IMG/VR virus record: IMGVR_UViG_3300010149_000035
Coordinates: 1 to 45,686 of that record
DNA: 45,686 nt
Source of the DNA: a virus
Direction: 5' to 3' (one strand)
The position numbers were made by a program, and so were the translations under genes. A model generated the notes under the pieces. It saw only the letters and a list, made by a program, of their open reading frames with translations. It was not told where the DNA came from and did no database searches. Shown here piece by piece: positions 25,156 through 32,058 of the stretch; within the stretch, counting starts at the first letter, position 1; every line of letters begins with the position of its first letter.

Positions 25156-26467
25156 AGAAATATATGAGCTAGAAGCAAATCTTCTTGGTGCAATGATACT
25201 GGACCACAAAAGATTTATGAAAGCACAAGAGGCTGGTCTGTTACCAGAGGACTTTGAAACAAGTTCTTATCGCCAAGCTTATGAAGTTATGTTAGATGCA
25301 AAGGCATCTGATATTGTCACGATTAGAAATAAAGTTAAGGATGATTTTGCTTTTGATGAGATAAGACAAGCGGCTGGTTACTGCATATCACCAGCTGGAT
25401 TTAGTCACTGGATTAAAGCCATGCATGAGAAGACTGCTAACAACAAACTCATGAGGCTGTCATTAAAGATACCAGAAATAGTCGAAGATAAAATTACTAT
25501 TGATGAGAAAGTAGATCAGGTTAACCAGTTGTTGATTGAGAACAAAATAACAAAAAATACAGGAGCACCACAATCTATAAAAGATATATTATCTACTGTA
25601 AAACAAGAGCTACAAGACGCAAATCTAATTCAACAAAAGTTAATTAAAACTGGATTTAATAACATAGATGAAAGGCTAAATGGATTTAAGGATGGCGATT
25701 TAATTATAGTTGCTGGTAGACCAGGAATGGGTAAGACTACATGGGCACTAAATATAGCAACTAACAATATACTCAAAGGCAAGACAGTATTAGTTTTTTC
25801 TCTAGAGATGACAAACGAACAGCTGATAAAAAAGATAGTTAGTTCAGAGTCAGGGTTATCCATGAAGTCTTTATTAACAGGAAACCTTACCGCAAATGAG
25901 TGGGATAAGTTCAATACTTTTGAAAAAAAATTATCCAAATCAAACTTATATGTTTATGATAAGTCACCAATAACCATAGAAACTCTTGTTAACAAAACCA
26001 AAGCAATACAATCAATTAAAGATATAGACTTGATAGTTGTTGACTATTTACAATTACTTATGACTTCAAATAAAGCACCTAGTAATTCTGATAGTCGAGC
26101 TGCTTCAATGACCTATATTTCCAATCTTCTGAAGGGGCTGGCAAAAGATGTCGGCTGTCCAGTAATCTCGTTGTCTCAATTAAATCGGGGTGTGGAGGCG
26201 AGAGTGGACAAACGCCCAGTCCTTTCAGATCTTAGAGATAGTGGCTCTATAGAACAAGATGCTGATATGGTAATAATGTTATACAGGGAAGAGTACTACG
26301 ATTCCTTGAATACAGGATTAGCAGAAGTTATTGTTAGAAAAAATCGTCTTGGTGAAACAGGAGATTTTAACTTAGCCTTTGATGGTGCCACATCAAAATT
26401 TTTAGATCCTGAAGAGGAGGCATTCGGGAAAAAAGAAACAAGGAAAAAAGACTATGGAATCATCTGA
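25148..26467 (+). CDS. dnaB: DnaB-like replicative DNA helicase
   Basis: A 439-residue hexameric 5'-3' helicase. The N-terminal DnaB domain (about 5-100) begins with EANLLGAMILD. The RecA-like domain carries Walker A GRPGMGKTT (near residue 195), the FSLEM motif, Walker B LIVVDYLQL and the late motifs LSQLNRGVEAR and DLRDSGSIEQDADMV. All key residues are present. No phage DNA polymerase is visible, so the phage probably brings initiator and helicase and borrows the host polymerase. Confidence 0.95.
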   Translation: MDKEIYELEANLLGAMILDHKRFMKAQEAGLLPEDFETSSYRQAYEVMLDAKASDIVTIRNKVKDDFAFDEIRQAAGYCISPAGFSHWIKAMHEKTANNKLMRLSLKIPEIVEDKITIDEKVDQVNQLLIENKITKNTGAPQSIKDILSTVKQELQDANLIQQKLIKTGFNNIDERLNGFKDGDLIIVAGRPGMGKTTWALNIATNNILKGKTVLVFSLEMTNEQLIKKIVSSESGLSMKSLLTGNLTANEWDKFNTFEKKLSKSNLYVYDKSPITIETLVNKTKAIQSIKDIDLIVVDYLQLLMTSNKAPSNSDSRAASMTYISNLLKGLAKDVGCPVISLSQLNRGVEARVDKRPVLSDLRDSGSIEQDADMVIMLYREEYYDSLNTGLAEVIVRKNRLGETGDFNLAFDGATSKFLDPEEEAFGKKETRKKDYGII

Positions 26468-26789
26468 AAACTTTCATCAACAACTAAGAGATATAATACC
26501 AACCATATCAGAGGCTAGAGTAAACGTACTCAAGGCAGAAGTAAATCTTAAAAGAGTGTTCTGGATAGAGCTATGTCAAGCTAAAGACGATGGAGAAAGA
26601 TCATATAACGCACAGAAATCAAAGGCTGAAGCAACAGAAGCATACTACGAAGCGTCAATGATAGTAGCAAAAGCAAAAGCAAAGCTTGATGCATTGCAAA
26701 CAGAAAAGTCTGCTGTAGATATGCAGTTTGAGGAATGGCGAACTAAAATGGCTAACTTAAGAATGGAGAGAAATAGATATGGTGCATGA
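26454..26789 (+). CDS. Coiled-coil protein downstream of dnaB
   Basis: A 111-residue, almost wholly helical protein (SEARVNVLKAEVNLKRVFW, then many Ala, Lys and Glu in heptad-like spacing). It overlaps dnaB by 14 nt and the next small ORF by 11 nt, so it is co-translated with replication genes. I do not recognise a family. A helicase or replisome accessory role is possible. Confidence 0.55.
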   Translation: MESSENFHQQLRDIIPTISEARVNVLKAEVNLKRVFWIELCQAKDDGERSYNAQKSKAEATEAYYEASMIVAKAKAKLDALQTEKSAVDMQFEEWRTKMANLRMERNRYGA

Positions 26790-26937
26790 TAATTTTAAAG
26801 ATTTTTGCAGAATGATGTATGAAGAGTGCAAGTCTGAAAGAAGAAAGTATAATGAGGATCAGATTGATTTTGATGATTATGTGATGCAAAACAATAAACT
26901 TTTAGTTAAAGAATATGCAAGGCAGAACTCCAAATAA
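26779..26937 (+). CDS. Small charged protein
   Basis: A 52-residue ORF overlapping the coiled-coil gene upstream and the HNH gene downstream. It is rich in Asp, Glu, Lys and Tyr with one Cys pair (FCRMMYEECKSERRKY). No motif is recognised. The continuous chain of overlapping starts and stops is the main reason to call it. Confidence 0.5.
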   Translation: MVHDNFKDFCRMMYEECKSERRKYNEDQIDFDDYVMQNNKLLVKEYARQNSK

Positions 26938-27217
26938 AAAAGAAAAACAATGGATGGATTCTATATCTAACTTTGGATGTATTGTTTGCAAGCTTTTTTA
27001 TCAATGCGATAGCCCAGCTGAGATACATCACATAGATGGCAAAACAAAACCAGAGGCACATCTTAAAACACTACCTCTTTGCTATAAACATCACAGAGAG
27101 GGTGTTAACAATGAGCTGTATGTTTCAAGGCACCCTTTTAAAAAAGAATTTGAAAACAGATATGGTAATCAATACCATTTATTAGAAAGGCTAAAGGAGT
27201 TAGTTGAAAATGACTGA
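26915..27217 (+). CDS. Ref-like HNH endonuclease
   Basis: A 100-residue zinc-binding nuclease resembling the Ref/RecA-dependent nuclease group of phages. It has C22-x2-C25, then EIHHIDGKTKP with H38 and H39, and LCYKHHREG with C56, H59 and H60, the last part of the beta-beta-alpha metal finger. Ref of phage P1 cuts DNA at RecA filaments and boosts recombination. A related role beside the replication genes is plausible. Confidence 0.72.
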   Translation: MQGRTPNKKEKQWMDSISNFGCIVCKLFYQCDSPAEIHHIDGKTKPEAHLKTLPLCYKHHREGVNNELYVSRHPFKKEFENRYGNQYHLLERLKELVEND

Positions 27218-27359
27218 ATGGCATGGAGGGAAGGGATCGCGACGTCGAAATACAAACGAAAAAAAGTATCAAGAAAATTGGGAAAAGGTTTTTAAAAAAG
27301 GAAAGAAAAATGTCAGCAACAAAAAAACAAGTAGGCGGAAACCACTACAAAAAATATAA
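27210..27359 (+). CDS. Small basic protein with GGKGS motif
   Basis: A 49-residue ORF overlapping the HNH gene end (8 nt) and running into the start of the DUF3310 gene. The opening EWHGGKGSRRRN followed by KKYQENWEKVF matches a short-protein pattern I know from many podoviruses (GGKGS...Y...W..IF). This conserved pattern argues for it over the frame read upstream of the DUF3310 start. Function unknown. Confidence 0.6.
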   Translation: MTEWHGGKGSRRRNTNEKKYQENWEKVFKKGKKNVSNKKTSRRKPLQKI

Positions 27360-27522
27360 AATACAACCAGTAGAATTTGCACAAGCCAATGAGCTTAACT
27401 ATTGTGAATCAAACATAATTAAATATGCTGTAAGGCACAAGGATAAAAACGGCATAGATGATGTTAAAAAAATAATACATTACGCGGAACTGCTGCTTGA
27501 GCTTGAGTATTCTGAAAAGTGA
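27310..27522 (+). CDS. DUF3310 family protein
   Basis: A 70-residue protein beginning MSATKKQVGGNHYKKYKIQP. The DUF3310 pattern is clear: GGNHYKKYKIQPVEFAQANEL, NIIKYAVRHKDKNG and DVKKIIHYAELLLELEY. These proteins are common in phages and are sometimes annotated as nucleotide-kinase-like, although no nucleotide-binding loop is present. I took the ATG at 27310 because the family starts with this segment. Confidence 0.82.
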   Translation: MSATKKQVGGNHYKKYKIQPVEFAQANELNYCESNIIKYAVRHKDKNGIDDVKKIIHYAELLLELEYSEK

Positions 27523-27815
27523 AGCACGTTGATCAAACGGGTCAAATAGATACGCTCCGCTACGCCAACCAAATAAGTTTATTGAAAACTCATCAAGAGA
27601 GAATCGACTATATGACTGATATAGATGAAAACTTTCATGATTTGGTGTATCTTTTAGGTATGCAGATGGCTATTCCTAAAACCATTGCCAGCCTACCAAC
27701 TCGGGAGGAAAGAAAGAAAGCATGGGAAGAATTGCCAGAACATAACAGAACTATGAGAGGCATGAAAGACATGGTTTATCATAGAGTAATAAGAATTTTT
27801 AAAAACAGGAGCTAA
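27519..27815 (+). CDS. Hypothetical phage protein
   Basis: A 98-residue protein starting at GTG, overlapping the DUF3310 stop by 4 nt (GTGA). It is helical and charged, with MTDIDENFHDLVYLLGMQM and a basic C-terminus (VYHRVIRIFKNR). No family is recognised. It begins the run of small basic genes that fills the rest of this operon. Confidence 0.55.
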   Translation: MKHVDQTGQIDTLRYANQISLLKTHQERIDYMTDIDENFHDLVYLLGMQMAIPKTIASLPTREERKKAWEELPEHNRTMRGMKDMVYHRVIRIFKNRS

Positions 27816-27817
27816 TT

Positions 27818-27904
27818 ATGCCAATGGGAAAAGGAACATACGGGTCTAAAGTAGGAAGACCACCTAAAAAAAAGAAAACTAAAAAGAAAGGTAAAAAGAA
27901 GTAA
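27818..27904 (+). CDS. Tiny lysine-rich protein
   Basis: A 28-residue ORF, MPMGKGTYGSKVGRPPKKK followed by more lysines. Genes beginning MP-x-GKGTYGSKVGRPPKK occur repeatedly in marine phages, and the next start overlaps its stop (TAATG), so I regard it as real. The AT-hook-like GRPPKK suggests minor-groove DNA binding. Confidence 0.6.
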   Translation: MPMGKGTYGSKVGRPPKKKKTKKKGKKK

Positions 27905-28023
27905 TGCCTTTTAAAAAGTACTCATCAAAACAAAAAAAATTAGCCAAGGTTGCAAAGCCCAGGAATAAAATTACAGGAGCTGATTTTAAAAAACTGAGAA
28001 AAAGCAGTGGTAAGAAAAAGTAG
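27904..28023 (+). CDS. Small lysine-rich protein
   Basis: A 39-residue ORF (MPFKKYSSKQKKLAKVA...), starting in the stop of the previous gene and overlapping the following GTG start by 17 nt. It contains an ITGADFKKLRKSS segment. It is probably a nucleic-acid-binding accessory protein; no family is recognised. Confidence 0.55.
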   Translation: MPFKKYSSKQKKLAKVAKPRNKITGADFKKLRKSSGKKK

Positions 28024-28210
28024 CAAGGCTACAAAGAAAAAGTCTACAGTAAACTCTGCTGGTAACTATACTAAACCAGCAATGCGTAAAAGGTTATTCA
28101 ACCAAATCAAAGCTGGGTCAAAGGGTGGAAGAGCTGGTCAATGGTCAGCAAGGAAAGCACAAATGCTAGCCAAAAAATACAAAGCAAATGGCGGTGGCTA
28201 TAAAAAATGA
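28007..28210 (+). CDS. Conserved small basic phage protein
   Basis: A 67-residue, highly basic protein from a GTG start. The segment NYTKPAMRKRLFNQIKAGSK followed by GQWSARKAQMLAKKYK recurs in marine phages and in some bacteria, and the WSARKAQ box is its most recognisable part. A nucleic-acid-binding role is likely from charge. It is linked to the next gene by a 4-nt ATGA overlap. Confidence 0.68.
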   Translation: MVRKSSKATKKKSTVNSAGNYTKPAMRKRLFNQIKAGSKGGRAGQWSARKAQMLAKKYKANGGGYKK

Positions 28211-28350
28211 TTGGCAGACTATTTGATAAATTTATCGAGTGGTCGCTCAACAGACAAGAGGCATACTTAATGAAAAAAACACCGATCAAAAGAAAGGTAT
28301 CTAGAGTAAGAAGAAAAGCAAACGCAAAGAGAAAAGAAACCAAAAAATAA
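28207..28350 (+). CDS. Small basic protein
   Basis: A 47-residue ORF starting in the preceding stop (ATGA). The N-terminal part is amphipathic (MIGRLFDKFIEWSLNRQ); the C-terminal half is nearly all Lys and Arg. An internal ATG (MKKTPIKRK) could be an alternative start. No family recognised. Confidence 0.5.
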   Translation: MIGRLFDKFIEWSLNRQEAYLMKKTPIKRKVSRVRRKANAKRKETKK

Positions 28351-28368
28351 CTATACTTATTTAACATT

Positions 28369-28611
28369 ATGCCATTAAAAAAATCACAAAAATCACTTAA
28401 AATATGGACCAAGCAGAAGTGGCGAACTGCTAGTGGAAAAAAATCTAGTAAGACTGGCGAAGTCTATGCTCCAGCAAAGACAATAGCAAAATTAAAATCT
28501 ACAGCTAAGGGTAGGAAAAAACTAGCCAAGGCAAATCGGGTAAAAAGAAAAGCAACCGCAAAAGGTAAGCAGCATGCTAGACACGGACTACACAAAGGGA
28601 GAAAAAGATAA
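28369..28611 (+). CDS. Conserved basic phage protein
   Basis: An 80-residue protein rich in Lys and Arg. Its pattern KSLKIWTKQKWRTASGKKS followed by TGEVYAPAKTI and RHGLHKGRKR is shared by small proteins of many aquatic phages; it may belong to the DUF5872-type group, which I cannot confirm by eye. The stop overlaps the next start (TAATG). Likely nucleic-acid binding. Confidence 0.65.
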   Translation: MPLKKSQKSLKIWTKQKWRTASGKKSSKTGEVYAPAKTIAKLKSTAKGRKKLAKANRVKRKATAKGKQHARHGLHKGRKR

Positions 28612-28955
28612 TGGCAACAGTTAAAGACACAAAAAGAGTCTCAGGTGGTGTTATGTATCGAGGTAAGAAATACCCAGGATTTAACAAGCCAAGAAGAAAC
28701 ACGGGATCAAGCAAGCACAAAATGGAAGTGCTAGCTAAAAAAGGTAATGAAATTAAAGTTGTCAGATTTGGGCATAAAGATTATGGGCATAATTATTCTA
28801 GTAAAGCTAGGAAGTCTTATCTTGCACGATCCGCAGGAATCAAAAACAAATCAGGCGGGCTTACAAAGAATGATAAGTTCTCTGCGAACTATTGGGCGAG
28901 GAAGAAGCTCTGGGCTGGATCGGGGGGAAGTAAAAAAACTCCACCTAAAAAATGA
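28611..28955 (+). CDS. Conserved basic phage protein, DUF5754-like
   Basis: A 114-residue basic protein. The stretch VVRFGHKDYGHNYSSKARKS, then YLARSAGI and SANYWARKKLWAGSGG, is a strong and recognisable pattern of DUF5754-like proteins known from phages and large viruses. Function is unknown; the family name is from memory. It overlaps the following acidic gene by 4 nt. Confidence 0.68.
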   Translation: MATVKDTKRVSGGVMYRGKKYPGFNKPRRNTGSSKHKMEVLAKKGNEIKVVRFGHKDYGHNYSSKARKSYLARSAGIKNKSGGLTKNDKFSANYWARKKLWAGSGGSKKTPPKK

Positions 28956-29125
28956 AGGTATACTATGGGTCAGTTACCCAAGACGACAAGACTCCCCAAC
29001 AATTTCTAATTATCGCTGAAGATTCATACCAAGCTGAACAGATTATAGAAGACATAGGCTTAGACCTTATAGGTGATCTTAGTGAAGTTTTCGTTTATCA
29101 TGATCATGAGATAACTTATCATTAG
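28952..29125 (+). CDS. Small acidic protein
   Basis: A 57-residue ORF starting inside the previous stop (ATGA). Unlike the basic genes around it, it is acidic, with an alpha/beta pattern (MKVYYGSVTQ, then FLIIAEDSYQAEQIIEDIG and VFVYHDHEITYH). It could be a small regulator or inhibitor. No family recognised. Confidence 0.55.
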   Translation: MKVYYGSVTQDDKTPQQFLIIAEDSYQAEQIIEDIGLDLIGDLSEVFVYHDHEITYH

Positions 29126-29129
29126 CACT

Positions 29130-29327
29130 ATGAACAAGAAGCAAGATTTGATCCAAAGATTTGAACAGCAAGGCTACGACAGAGTTAGCCTTCGATGGGT
29201 GCCAAAAAACCCCTATGGTAAAAAGCACAAAGTCAGCGGATGGATATATAAACTTCATGGAGATTCTGAGTGGTCAAAGCTTGGCAATAACTATGAAGAT
29301 GCCTACAAAGAAATAGATTTAATATAG
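29130..29327 (+). CDS. Small phage protein
   Basis: A 65-residue protein, basic at the N-terminus and with an aromatic beta core (YDRVSLRWVPKNPYG, WIYKLHGDSEWSKLG). It is the last gene of the plus-strand replication operon and converges on a small minus-strand ORF that overlaps its end by 9 nt. No terminator for this strand is evident. Function unknown. Confidence 0.55.
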   Translation: MNKKQDLIQRFEQQGYDRVSLRWVPKNPYGKKHKVSGWIYKLHGDSEWSKLGNNYEDAYKEIDLI

Positions 29328-29495
29328 ATTTACTATTGCGTCTGATACTGAAGCTATAGCAACCATGGCTTTCTTGATATCGTCTTGATTAAGATCTTCA
29401 GGGTAGCCATTCAATAGATCATTATCAACAAAAGAGTTCTGCTCTTTGTCTTTCAAGTCTCTGGCTATTTTTATTATTGCTTCTTTTACTAACAT
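29319..29495 (-). CDS. Small hypothetical protein
   Basis: A 58-residue acidic, helical ORF (MLVKEAIIKIARDLKD, then DDIKKAMVAIASVSDAIVN) with a GAGG ribosome site. It lies downstream of the terminator that ends the accessory operon, so it would need its own promoter or read-through; a GATAATAT-like -10 lies just upstream. It overlaps the opposing plus-strand gene by 9 nt. Confidence 0.45.
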   Translation of the reverse strand: MLVKEAIIKIARDLKDKEQNSFVDNDLLNGYPEDLNQDDIKKAMVAIASVSDAIVNLY

Positions 29496-29554
29496 AGGAA
29501 CCCTCTATATTATCAAAAAGAAAAATGAATAACAGTCTTGACATTTCAAAAAGA

Positions 29555-29586
29555 CAAAAAAAAGCGGAGTAGTTACCCCGCTTCTT
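29555..29586 (-). terminator. Intrinsic terminator of the accessory operon
   Basis: Read on the minus strand: stem AAGCGG/CCGCTT (29562-29567 with 29578-29583), a 10-nt loop and a run of eight T (29556-29563) that begins within the end of the stem. It lies 12 nt after the stop of the zinc-ribbon gene, the last gene of the accessory operon. Confidence 0.72.
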
Positions 29587-29597
29587 TGGATCATGGT

Positions 29598-29744
29598 TTA
29601 CTTTTCTTTTTTATGCTCCTCCTCGTATGTAGTAAACCTTCTTTTGCATTCCAGACATTCCCGTCTGCGTTTGTTAACTGATCCGTCAACAAACTTACGG
29701 ACATCTACAACTCTTGAGTTGCCGCCACATTCTCTACATTTCAT
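29598..29744 (-). CDS. Stand-alone NrdR-type zinc-ribbon protein
   Basis: This 48-residue ORF matches the N-terminal zinc ribbon of the ribonucleotide-reductase repressor NrdR: MKCRECGG with C3 and C6, SRVVDVR, then [18 protein letters not shown] with C30 and C33. The ATP-cone domain that follows in NrdR is absent; the gene simply ends. In NrdR this ribbon binds NrdR boxes upstream of nrd genes. A ribbon alone could compete with host NrdR and raise dNTP supply, or be a retargeted DNA-binding module; both are inference. The start overlaps the upstream stop (ATGA). Confidence 0.75.
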   Translation of the reverse strand: MKCRECGGNSRVVDVRKFVDGSVNKRRRECLECKRRFTTYEEEHKKEK

Positions 29745-30022
29745 GACGCCTCCTCTGCTTCAGCTTTTTTCAAACACTTATTGACCCAAGCTAAAGATTT
29801 TTTTATAGCTTCTGCTTCAGTTTTTGACTTCTCGTTAAAGTAGTCAACATAATGATCAGCCATCCATTTAATACACTCTTCTTTGCTGCCAGCCCAGCCG
29901 TTGCAATTACTAAGATATTGAACTTCCCAGAATGGTTGAAAGTCGTCACGGTTTGTATCAATGCCAGCATGAGCATCACCCTTACAAACAAAGTCTAATT
30001 CAAAACTTCCATCTACAATCAT
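29741..30022 (-). CDS. Hypothetical accessory protein
   Basis: A 93-residue protein with an aromatic N-terminal part ([20 protein letters not shown]) and a helical C-terminus rich in Ala, Glu and Lys. It is coupled at both ends by ATGA overlaps. No family recognised; it is one of the host-interaction candidates of this operon. Confidence 0.5.
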   Translation of the reverse strand: MIVDGSFELDFVCKGDAHAGIDTNRDDFQPFWEVQYLSNCNGWAGSKEECIKWMADHYVDYFNEKSKTEAEAIKKSLAWVNKCLKKAEAEEAS

Positions 30023-30519
30023 GCAACATCCTCCTCTGGTTTAAACTCCCACATATCAACATCACCAATAAGCTTTCTGGAAACAATATCTTTCAAGCTT
30101 TGTGTCATCCAGTAAGCATCAGACTGGACCCAGTTCGCATCCTCACAAGATTGGTACCTGTAGCAACTTATCATGCCGTAGAGCTCCTTCTTGTTAACTC
30201 TAGGATATCCCTTAGCCTTGGCTTGACATTGATTAACAAAGAGTAAGATCATGCTCTCATCAAACTCGTCATCCTTGCCCTCAGGGTTCCATGTAAAGAA
30301 ACCCTTCCAGCTATCTGGATATCTAGCCTGTAAGCTTTTGATATTCTCTCTGGCTAATATCTCAGCCGCCTCTTGCGGGGAAGAAAAAGAAATCCTCTCC
30401 CTTGTCACCATGTTATAGGCATGAGTCACAAGATCATCACTAGCCATTGGCACACTACCGTTAGCAAAGAACTTACTCATCTCACCTATGTGATCAGCAT
30501 TACATAAAAACGCACTCAT
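30019..30519 (-). CDS. Conserved hypothetical protein (MSAFLCNADHI type)
   Basis: A 166-residue protein opening MSAFLCNADHIGEMSKF, with NKKELYGMISCYRYQSCEDA, WVQSDAYW and LKDIVSRKLIG downstream. This pattern (small-residue start, then Y-x-C-Y-x-Y-Q-S-C-E and a Trp/Ser/Ala box) occurs in uncharacterised proteins of phages, plasmids and many bacteria. No activity is known to me. The stop and start overlap neighbours by 1-4 nt. Confidence 0.6.
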   Translation of the reverse strand: MSAFLCNADHIGEMSKFFANGSVPMASDDLVTHAYNMVTRERISFSSPQEAAEILARENIKSLQARYPDSWKGFFTWNPEGKDDEFDESMILLFVNQCQAKAKGYPRVNKKELYGMISCYRYQSCEDANWVQSDAYWMTQSLKDIVSRKLIGDVDMWEFKPEEDVA

Positions 30520-30686
30520 TATTTCACCTCCTGTAATTTCTTTTGCTCTTCACGAATCAAGTCAAAATAAACTTGTACCTCTTTGATTCTTTCAGAGTCA
30601 AGCTTGTCAAACTTCTTGTCATACGCAAGGTCAATTTCGTGTATGTAATTTAGATATTTTCTTATGTTGTTATTTATTGTTTTCAT
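30519..30686 (-). CDS. Small helical protein
   Basis: The ATG at 30686 has a strong AGGAGG site that overlaps the stop of the gene before it (TAGGAGG), and gives 55 residues beginning MKTINNNIRKYLNYIHEID. The product is helical and charged. Two other genes of this operon start MKTL or MKNL after the same kind of ribosome site. Function unknown. Confidence 0.55.
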   Translation of the reverse strand: MKTINNNIRKYLNYIHEIDLAYDKKFDKLDSERIKEVQVYFDLIREEQKKLQEVK

Positions 30687-30697
30687 TGTTGCACCTC

Positions 30698-30982
30698 CTA
30701 TAATGCACTTGGTATTGTTCCGATTGGTTTTCCAAGACCTTCCCCGTACCATTCAGTAAATATTCGATCATCTTCTTTTATTTCTTTTAAAGTCATGCCA
30801 AACATTTCTGCACATTCTCTTTGCCAAAAATCATGCAAATATTTACTTTGTTTTTTAGTAGGGCTTTTTTCTAGTTTAAATAATTTATAATCAACCCCAT
30901 ATTTTGTATGACATTCTAAAATGTATGTCTTTTTCATTTTCTTGAATTGCTTTTGCAATTCTTGTAAATTTTCTGTTGTCAT
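30698..30982 (-). CDS. Hypothetical accessory protein
   Basis: A 94-residue basic, helical protein (ENLQELQKQFKKMKKTYILE, FWQRECAEMFGMTLKEIKED) with a Gly/Pro-rich C-terminus. It is linked to the upstream 45-residue gene by TAATG. No family recognised. Confidence 0.5.
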   Translation of the reverse strand: MTTENLQELQKQFKKMKKTYILECHTKYGVDYKLFKLEKSPTKKQSKYLHDFWQRECAEMFGMTLKEIKEDDRIFTEWYGEGLGKPIGTIPSAL

Positions 30983-31119
30983 TATTTCACCTCCTTTAGT
31001 GTTTCATGATCTTCTTTAGTTGACTCACCATCCAAGACTCTTGATAGAGCCTTAAGTTGGTCCGTGTTTAATTTATCCAATACATCTAAATTGAATATTT
31101 CATTATTAAATAGGTCCAT
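30982..31119 (-). CDS. Small acidic protein
   Basis: A 45-residue ORF (MDLFNNEIFNLDVLDKLN...) with TAATG overlaps at both ends, which is good evidence of translation. It is acidic and helical. Its C-terminal codons (LKEVK) double as the GGAGGTGA ribosome site for the next gene. Function unknown. Confidence 0.5.
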   Translation of the reverse strand: MDLFNNEIFNLDVLDKLNTDQLKALSRVLDGESTKEDHETLKEVK

Positions 31120-31388
31120 TATTTCACCTCCCTTAGTGTTTCTTTTAATTTGTGTAAAACCTTGTCAGTATATTTTCTTACATACTTTGGCAATTCAGCA
31201 GTCTCATTGTTTGGATAAACCTCAACATAATCAAAGTCACTTTCACCATACCATCTTTGTATTTCTACTCTTGATGTATCATCATCTGAAACCTCTAAGT
31301 AATCTGATGCAACCCTTTCATATTGTTTTAAATCCCAATGCCAAACACTGTTGCCATCTTCTGTAAAAATCATAAATTCATAGAGCAT
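31119..31388 (-). CDS. Hypothetical acidic protein
   Basis: I place the start at the ATG at 31388, 8 nt after an AGGAGG site; this gives 89 residues. The protein is acidic and aromatic (YEFMIFTEDGNSVWHWDLKQ, RWYGESDFDYVEVYPN). Like its neighbour it ends with LREVK, again encoding the next ribosome site. No family recognised. Confidence 0.5.
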   Translation of the reverse strand: MLYEFMIFTEDGNSVWHWDLKQYERVASDYLEVSDDDTSRVEIQRWYGESDFDYVEVYPNNETAELPKYVRKYTDKVLHKLKETLREVK

Positions 31389-31389
31389 A

Positions 31390-31572
31390 TTATTCACCTC
31401 CTTGTGTTATTAAACCTTCGTTAATTAAATGCATTGCAGTTCTACCAAACCAGCCTTGAAGTTGCCAAGCTAGACCAGTGTCAACTAAGTGTTGCCACGC
31501 CTCTATAACTTGATCCTCATGATCAGCTGGAATGAATCCCTCTGCAATACCTACAGCTGTGAAATTATCCAT
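31390..31572 (-). CDS. Conserved small phage protein ([20 protein letters not shown])
   Basis: The ATG at 31572 lies 6 nt after AGGAGG and gives 60 residues. The block [19 protein letters not shown] followed by A-x-x-LIxxGLI is a very well conserved small-protein family of marine phages (DUF7417-like, from memory). The fold is probably two or three helices. Function unknown, but its wide spread suggests a useful host-takeover or regulatory role. Confidence 0.65.
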   Translation of the reverse strand: MDNFTAVGIAEGFIPADHEDQVIEAWQHLVDTGLAWQLQGWFGRTAMHLINEGLITQGGE

Positions 31573-31858
31573 TGTCATCCTCCTCGTATAAACTAAATTC
31601 CATATGCCCTCTATCAAGCTCCCACTTGTTCTCACAGACAAGGTAGGCAAGTCTGTTGACCAACCAGTAGCCATTTTGAACAGTGCCATCATCCATAATT
31701 GTCCAAACAAGTCTGTCATCTTGCTTTAAAACAAAGTCAAGCTCTTCACCGTATGTCTCAAAAGCCTTCTCTTGATCATCTTCTGAAAAGTAGCTGTGAT
31801 CATTTGATAGATGATTATCAATAGGTTTATATTTTTCTACGAAAGTATCAATATTCAT
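31565..31858 (-). CDS. Hypothetical accessory protein
   Basis: The ATG at 31858 follows GGAGGG and overlaps the previous stop (ATGA); the product is 97 residues. It is acidic, with an alpha-beta pattern ([35 protein letters not shown]). It overlaps the next gene by 8 nt. No family recognised. Confidence 0.55.
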   Translation of the reverse strand: MNIDTFVEKYKPIDNHLSNDHSYFSEDDQEKAFETYGEELDFVLKQDDRLVWTIMDDGTVQNGYWLVNRLAYLVCENKWELDRGHMEFSLYEEDDNG

Positions 31859-31983
31859 GATTGCCCTCCAAAAGATAAAGCTATTGCAAGTGCCATTGAT
31901 AATCCAACTGGCACACATATTATTATTGCGAACAAGATATAAGTAAGCCTATCTCGTTTCGCTATTTCTTCTTTGTAAGTCAT
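31855..31983 (-). CDS. Small single-span membrane protein
   Basis: A 42-residue ORF: a charged N-terminus (MTYKEEIAKRDRLT) and one transmembrane segment (about 15-37). It is the gene directly behind hammerhead ribozyme 1; the predicted cleavage leaves a 27-nt leader with a GGAGGG ribosome site. Its stop overlaps the next start (ATGA). A membrane-level exclusion or regulation role is possible. Confidence 0.55.
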   Translation of the reverse strand: MTYKEEIAKRDRLTYILFAIIICVPVGLSMALAIALSFGGQS

Positions 31984-32004
31984 ATTCCCTCCTTTGGTTT
32001 GTTT

Positions 32005-32058
32005 GACTAAGACTCCCATTGCTGGGAGTTTCGCTCATTAAGAGCTCATCAGTTAGCC
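32005..32058 (-). ncRNA. Hammerhead ribozyme 1 (type I)
   Basis: On the minus-strand transcript all parts of a hammerhead are present. Stem I is GGCUAA/UUAGUC (32058-32053 with 32010-32005, one G-U). The core is CUGAUGA (32052-32046). Stem II is GCUC-UUAAU-GAGC, followed by GAAA (32032-32029). Stem III is CUCCCA/UGGGAG closed by a GCAA (GNRA) tetraloop. The cleavage triplet is GUC, with the cut between 32011 and 32010. Stem I is the open stem, hence type I. Every invariant core base is present. It lies exactly between the stop of the 129-residue gene (its first base is the G of that TAG) and the ribosome site of the membrane-protein gene. Confidence 0.93.

Noticed and set aside
31064-31366. 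100-codon plus-strand ORF across the accessory operon
   Set aside because: It is antisense to two coupled genes with good ribosome sites; its His/Leu/Pro-rich content is that of a shadow frame.
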